Source: Pseudomonadota bacterium (lineage in GTDB: Bacteria > Bdellovibrionota_B > Oligoflexia > Oligoflexales > JAPPIL01). From it: DNA of 9,855 nt. The stretch spans positions 1 through 9,855 of the forward strand of contig JAPPIL010000190.1 of assembly GCA_028877195.1 (NCBI GenBank), given 5' to 3'. Positions 7,263 to 9,855 of this stretch are shown in pieces (the stretch's first letter is position 1; every line of letters starts with the position of its first letter). A model generated the notes under the pieces. That model worked only from the letters and a program-made list of their open reading frames with translations, did no database searches and was not told where the DNA came from. Both the position numbers and the translations under genes were made by a program.

Positions 7263-7466
7263 ATGTTCATGCATGATGGAACGGAAGATGGGTCTCCGAA
7301 CACGACTATCCGAGAGGTTATTGACTCTCCTGCGAGCAGGAAAGGGAAGATAGCCAGACAGGTCGTTAGAGATACTATCACTGGCCAGTTTTTGCCAAAC
7401 AAAGCGGCAGGAGACAACCCTAACACAACAGTGGTGCAGACGATCTACTACACAGTTACAACCTAA
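7263..7466 (+). CDS. Small protein with duplicated RxxITGxF-x9-PxTT motif, possibly decayed
   Basis: The product carries RDTITGQF, nine residues, then PNTTVVQTI, resembling a widespread class of small bacterial proteins with the pattern RDxxTGxFV-x9-PxTTV (from memory; function unknown). A second unit, RSAVTGMF-x9-PNTTIREVI, lies 41 codons upstream in the same frame. That frame is open from 7230, but the RSAVTG part precedes the only in-frame ATG (7263), and there is no in-frame ATG, GTG or TTG between the upstream stop (7227-7229) and 7263. So either the start has been lost or a rare start is used. No good ribosome binding site is seen. A GGAG at 7211-7214 precedes a TTG (7222) in another frame. 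The gene sits between the IS end and the rpn leader, and a one-unit relative is at 9322-9417. Confidence 0.45.
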   Translation: MFMHDGTEDGSPNTTIREVIDSPASRKGKIARQVVRDTITGQFLPNKAAGDNPNTTVVQTIYYTVTT

Positions 7467-7560
7467 CTTGAGATTCCCCAAAATTGGTGCGGGACGTGTT
7501 AGCCTCATTATACGAGTGATTATGGACAAAACAGAGAGAGTAGTTACGCCTGCTCTATCA

Positions 7561-7684
7561 CTTCATCTGGTGTCAATATTACCTGAATGATATGGTATAG
7601 GTGCAGGGTTAGTGTATGAAATAGGCTTAACCAGCTTGTCTTGAGTATCCTGCTACAGCCAACATCAATCAGGAGCAGCATACC
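7561..7684 (+). promoter_or_regulatory. Conserved leader upstream of the Rpn gene (copy A)
   Basis: This 124-base segment matches 9632-9756 at roughly 85% identity by eye. It includes cttcatctggtgtcaa, acctgaatgatatggt, ccagcttgtcttga and caatcaggagca. It holds a plausible -10 element (TATGAAAT here, TATAAAAT in copy B) and the ribosome binding site AGGAG (7671-7675), nine bases before the GTG start. Conservation of non-coding sequence points to promoter or leader function, or simply to recent duplication. The preceding stretch 7467-7560 shows no gene. Confidence 0.5.
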
Positions 7685-8629
7685 GTGACCGAACGCGCCC
7701 TACACAATGCCTTGTTTGCAGAAATCACCGCTAACAATCGGGTATTTATATCAGAACTGCTAACTTTCTTGCTGCCTGCTAAACAGTTGGCAAGGCTTGA
7801 TTTGAGGACAGTCAAGTTCGAGGCAACGGTATTCGCTGACGCTGAAGGCGATGAACGTCGTGCTGATGCGATCACTTCGGTAATGACCAAGGACGGGCAT
7901 AAGGTTATCATCCTGATTGAGCATAAAAGCTCGCAGGACAAGGGACTTTTTGGGCAGTTATTGGGCTATCAGACATTGCTTGAAACACATCTGGCTGCAA
8001 GTGTCATCCCCGTTGTGATTTCCAACGCCAAGGGGCGCTGGCGGTTGGCGAGGCGGTTTCGCAGCAGGTTTGCCGAGAGTGTATGCGCTGTGGGCGATGA
8101 CGTGGCTCTGGATTTTGGCTACAAGCTACTGCATCTGCCCGACTATAGTCAGGAGCAAATCGTTACGATGTTCCCCAAAAGCCACCCTTACATACTGCCA
8201 TTGCACTGCATCAGGGACTTAACACAGGAGAAAGTGGCTAATTTCTTTCGCAGCAGCTTGATGCTAGAATTGGATGAGCGGATGCGGTTGTTAGGGCGAG
8301 CGACCGACTGCTTCTCCAAATTCAATAGCGCCTTCAGTTTGGCTGTGCTAGAAGAAATTGAGGTCGAGGCGATAACCAGATCAAAGGATAGGCTTATGGA
8401 AAGGATCAAACTCGGTCGTGAAGGCTGGCTGGAAGAGGGTCGGCAAGAGGGTCGGCAAGAGGGTCGGCAAGAGGGTCGGCAAGAGAACTGCGAGGAAATT
8501 GCGCTGCGAATGCTTGAAAATGGTATGAGCGTTGAGGATGTTTGCAACATAACAAAGCTCAGTCGTGGTTCTGTAACCAAGCTAAAACAAAAGGGAAGCG
8601 GGAATAGCAGAGGTAAGAAGCGAGCCTGA
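7685..8629 (+). CDS. Rpn family PD-(D/E)XK nuclease / putative transposase (314 aa)
   Basis: The N-terminal domain matches the Rpn (recombination-promoting nuclease, transposase_31) family: HNALFAEI near the start, RRADAI with acidic D61, and the core IILIEHKSS supplying E79 and K81 of the D...ExK nuclease triad. YQ at about 97-98 follows. Rpn proteins are DNA endonucleases tied to recombination and phage defence. The C-terminal part has a charged helical linker with four EGRQ repeats and a conserved tail (EIALRMLENGMSVEDVCNITKLSRG) resembling a small HTH. The start is GTG at 7685 with AGGAG nine bases upstream; the homologous gene at 9757 starts with ATG at the same place. The length is normal and the active site looks complete, so it is probably functional. 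The leader and upstream small frame are duplicated at 9292-9804. Confidence 0.9.
   Translation: MTERALHNALFAEITANNRVFISELLTFLLPAKQLARLDLRTVKFEATVFADAEGDERRADAITSVMTKDGHKVIILIEHKSSQDKGLFGQLLGYQTLLETHLAASVIPVVISNAKGRWRLARRFRSRFAESVCAVGDDVALDFGYKLLHLPDYSQEQIVTMFPKSHPYILPLHCIRDLTQEKVANFFRSSLMLELDERMRLLGRATDCFSKFNSAFSLAVLEEIEVEAITRSKDRLMERIKLGREGWLEEGRQEGRQEGRQEGRQENCEEIALRMLENGMSVEDVCNITKLSRGSVTKLKQKGSGNSRGKKRA
8396..8629 (+). CDS. Possible internal in-frame product of the Rpn gene (77 aa, RpnS-like)
   Basis: Within the Rpn frame, codon 238 is ATG (8396) preceded by AAAGGA (8383-8388) with seven bases of spacing, a better ribosome binding site than the main GTG start has. Translation would give MERIKLGREGW..., the EGRQ repeats, and the C-terminal HTH-like tail, with no nuclease residues. 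In E. coli, rpn genes are known to make such C-terminal proteins from internal starts, and these inhibit the full-length nuclease. Whether this site is used is inference. Confidence 0.45.
   Translation: MERIKLGREGWLEEGRQEGRQEGRQEGRQENCEEIALRMLENGMSVEDVCNITKLSRGSVTKLKQKGSGNSRGKKRA
8435..8482 (+). repeat. Four tandem 12-bp repeats encoding EGRQ
   Basis: gagggtcggcaa is repeated four times without a mismatch (8435-8446, 8447-8458, 8459-8470, 8471-8482). Each unit encodes EGRQ in the helical linker of the Rpn protein. The unit length keeps the frame, so slippage would change linker length rather than switch the gene off. Confidence 0.95.
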
Positions 8630-8662
8630 TAGATTTACCCATGGCCTCCATCTAGCTAGTTT

Positions 8663-9268
8663 TTACACCCCCTCCCGCCTGATAATCGTTGCTACAGTGT
8701 GGTGATGCCAAGCCTTGCCCTGCTGCTTGGTAGGAAGCTTCATGGCGTTCAAGCATCTAGCGATGGCTGATGTGTTCATTCCCTCGGCATGCATCTTCTT
8801 GATAGCAGAAATGGCGTGCTGCTCGCCTTTGTGTTCTACAACCGTGCCTCTGACCCGTCGCTTGCCAAAGGCATACCATTTAGATCCTCGGTAGTCAGAC
8901 GTAGTTCGCAGAGGAATGTTATATCTCAAAAGCATGCTTCTAACGTAAGTTTTTGAACACGAAAACTCCTTAGCTATTTCCCGTGTTGAGAGCCGATTTT
9001 CGAGATATTTTTGTCTGATCACGCTTTCGGGTATGAGAGGAGAAGTGCTATAGATGCCTGATTTAATTGATAATAGTCGATTGGACACAGATTCTGTGGC
9101 TTGGTTGTCTTGCTCCACCATCCAATTCAATATGCAATTTGCGACTTCACCCGGCTTTGTTGCATAAGTAACATCTATTTGTTTTGTTTGTGGAGAGACG
9201 TTAGGCATCTTGTGGCTGCCAGACTTCTGCACTCCGATCGAAAAGCAAGCAAACTTGCTCTTTTCCAT
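8663..9268 (-). CDS. Recombinase-like DNA-binding protein with two HTH regions, no catalytic domain (201 aa)
   Basis: Two helix-turn-helix regions resemble those of large serine recombinases. The first is IRQKYLENRLSTREIAKEFSC through YNIPLR (about 84-111). The second is a 'Recombinase'-type segment, AISAIKKMHAEGMNTSAIAR, then LNAMKLPT, KAWHHHTVATII (about 142-196). The serine-recombinase catalytic domain is missing: the first 75 residues show no resolvase signature, only IDVTYATKPGE (31-41), shared with the left edge of the window. ATG at 9268 has AAGGAG seven bases upstream; the adjacent in-frame GTG at 9271 is too close. It lies convergent to the Rpn gene (33-base gap) and its start abuts an IS end. 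It may be a regulator, a directionality or accessory factor, or a truncated recombinase. No frameshift is seen, so the frame looks maintained. Confidence 0.75.
   Translation of the reverse strand: MEKSKFACFSIGVQKSGSHKMPNVSPQTKQIDVTYATKPGEVANCILNWMVEQDNQATESVSNRLLSIKSGIYSTSPLIPESVIRQKYLENRLSTREIAKEFSCSKTYVRSMLLRYNIPLRTTSDYRGSKWYAFGKRRVRGTVVEHKGEQHAISAIKKMHAEGMNTSAIARCLNAMKLPTKQQGKAWHHHTVATIIRREGV
9151..9181 (-). repeat. Inverted third copy of the YATK-coding repeat
   Basis: The reverse complement gives aatagatgttacttatgcaa followed by caaagccggg, matching 76-101 with one mismatch in its left part and 37-54 perfectly in its right part. It lies inside the recombinase-like gene and codes for IDVTYATKPG. 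Confidence 0.6.
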
Positions 9269-9291
9269 CACACAACTCCTTCAATTCGGAG

Positions 9292-9319
9292 CTGGATAGG
9301 CTGTCCACTTTTAGAGGGG
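9292..9319 (+). mobile_element. Terminal repeat of the same decayed IS (copy B)
   Basis: The core ctggataggctgtccactttt matches 7068-7088 at 18 of 21 positions and is followed by a G-run. No transposase codons are recognisable beyond the last few. It occupies the upstream region of the 8663-9268 gene and so may influence that gene's promoter. Confidence 0.5.
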
Positions 9320-9321
9320 AG

Positions 9322-9417
9322 CACTACAGAGATGCTATCACTGGCAGGTTTGTAAAAAGCGTGGTAGCGGACAGAAAGCCGTCCACAACGGTCGTTCAAA
9401 CCATCTACTACTCGTAG
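9322..9417 (+). pseudogene. Fragment of the RDxITGxF-x9-PxTT small protein (copy B)
   Basis: The frame reads HYRDAITGRFVKSVVADRK, then PSTTVVQTIYYS and a TAG stop at 9415-9417. The motif spacing (8 + 9 residues before PxTT) is identical to both units at 7245-7466, and the DNA is similar (gagat-ctatcactggc). The frame continues upstream into the IS end with no ATG or ribosome binding site, so the 5' part looks lost or replaced. It has one unit where copy A has two. Confidence 0.5.
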
Positions 9418-9427
9418 TTGGTAGATG

Positions 9428-9480
9428 ATGCACCCTCATTCACACGAGGGGCATTGCCATTATCAAAAAAACAGTTTTTT
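9428..9480 (+). terminator. Hairpin plus A/T stem after the copy-B small frame
   Basis: atgc-a-ccctc (9428-9437) pairs with gaggg-gcat (9446-9454) around an 8-base loop with one bulged A. Ten bases later, aaaaaa (9465-9470) pairs with tttttt (9475-9480). The second stem supplies a U-run for transcripts on either strand. A weaker version of the first hairpin (cctcattatacgag) follows copy A near 7502. The remaining region 9481-9631 shows no gene. Confidence 0.35.
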
Positions 9481-9631
9481 CTCCCTGTCAGCTTCAGGCG
9501 AGATCCTTGTTAGGGATAAATCCGATGTAGCATATACTGAACTGTAGGTAGCAGTCTTCTCGTCGGCATGATCAGCCTTAAGTGTAGGGGTAAATTGTAA
9601 TGGCTAGGCTGATGATGTTGTCCTAACGCTT

Positions 9632-9756
9632 CTTCATCTGGTGTCAAAATCACCTGAATGATATGGTGTAGGTGCAGGATTAATGTATAAAATAGGCTTT
9701 AACCAGCTTGTCTTGAATGAACTGCTACAGCCAAAACCAATCAGGAGCAGTGAGCT
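9632..9756 (+). promoter_or_regulatory. Conserved leader upstream of the Rpn gene (copy B)
   Basis: This matches 7561-7684 along its whole length with one small indel. It carries TATAAAAT (9686-9693) as a possible -10 and AGGAG (9743-9747) nine bases before ATG 9757. The inverted arms cacct...aggtg are perfect here and one base shorter in copy A. Confidence 0.5.
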
Positions 9757-9804
9757 ATGACCAAACGCGCTTTACATAACGCTCTGTTTGTGGCGAACAT
9801 CACT
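9757..9804 (+). pseudogene. 5' end of a second Rpn nuclease gene, interrupted
   Basis: ATG 9757 begins MTKRALHNALFVANIT, aligning with MTERALHNALFAEIT of the intact gene at 7685 (one extra residue). After ACT (9802-9804) all similarity stops. The frame then reads RACRHFKSITFRCL and meets TAA at 9847-9849, giving only 30 residues with no nuclease motif. The break coincides with ctagggcgtgtcgcc, which looks like a mobile-element end. The rest of the gene may lie beyond that element, outside the window. Confidence 0.7.
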
Positions 9805-9855
9805 AGGGCGTGTCGCCATTTCAAATCTATCACGTTTAGATGCCTCTAATGCTTG
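9804..9855. mobile_element. Putative start of an inserted element at the right edge
   Basis: The sequence from about 9804 (ta then gggcgtgtcgccatttc) is unrelated to the intact Rpn gene and begins exactly at the break in the copy-B gene. GGGCGTGTC-type ends with a TA or CTAG target are familiar from IS5/IS630-like elements; the family assignment is from memory. Only 52 bases are visible, so no transposase can be confirmed. Confidence 0.4.

Noticed and set aside
7182..7529. Minus-strand open frame opposite the duplicated-motif region
   Set aside because: The plus strand carries the conserved RDxITGxF motif shared with copy B; the antisense frame has no recognisable domain.
8435..8482. Possible CRISPR-like array
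   Set aside because: The 12-bp units are contiguous with no spacers and are plainly coding.
8188..8580. Minus-strand open frame opposite the Rpn gene with CRPS repeats
   Set aside because: It is the antisense reading of the EGRQ repeats; the plus-strand frame has the nuclease motifs and ribosome binding site.

Overview
The window holds a compact bacterial chromosomal block (about 250-6960) followed by an accessory tail with mobile-element debris and a duplicated nuclease cassette (about 6960-9855). The organism looks like a Gram-negative bacterium of the old deltaproteobacterial assemblage (Myxococcota or Bdellovibrionota-like). The grounds are a Ser/Thr kinase with the HRDVSPQN catalytic loop and a PEGA tail, a RodZ-like HTH/membrane protein, and RicT in a tmk-holB-ricT order. 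TGA is used as a normal stop and TTG/GTG starts are frequent. The taxonomic call is an inference.

Layout, left to right. Positions 2-133 carry the 3' end of a frame with two in-frame YATK repeats. Positions 251-850 encode an unrecognised, probably exported protein. A membrane-anchored Ser/Thr kinase with a PEGA domain (975-2846, minus strand) is divergent from a tight plus-strand operon: tmk (3098), holB (3740), ricT (4483), a RodZ-like HTH-TM protein (5347) and panC (6143). The operon genes overlap or lie within a few bases of one another, so they are very likely co-transcribed. tmk makes dTDP, holB is a clamp-loader subunit, ricT is a PSP1-type Cys-rich protein, the RodZ-like protein is probably an envelope or morphogenesis factor, and panC makes pantothenate.

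The tail starts immediately after panC. The C-terminal end of an IS3/IS481-type transposase and its terminal repeat (about 6983-7098) are followed by cassette A: a small-protein frame with two copies of the motif R-x-x-[IV]-T-G-x-F-x9-P-x-T-T, a conserved leader, and an intact Rpn-type PD-(D/E)XK nuclease (7685-8629). A minus-strand gene for a recombinase-like protein with two HTH regions but no catalytic domain follows (8663-9268). Cassette B (9292-9804) repeats the plan: the same IS end, one RDxITGxF unit, the same leader, and the start of a second Rpn gene. This second copy breaks off at about 9804, apparently at another mobile-element end.

The observations most worth checking are the duplicated 'IS end + RDxxTGxF small protein + leader + Rpn' cassette, and a well-formed internal start in the Rpn gene (ATG at 8396) that could make a separate C-terminal antitoxin-like protein.
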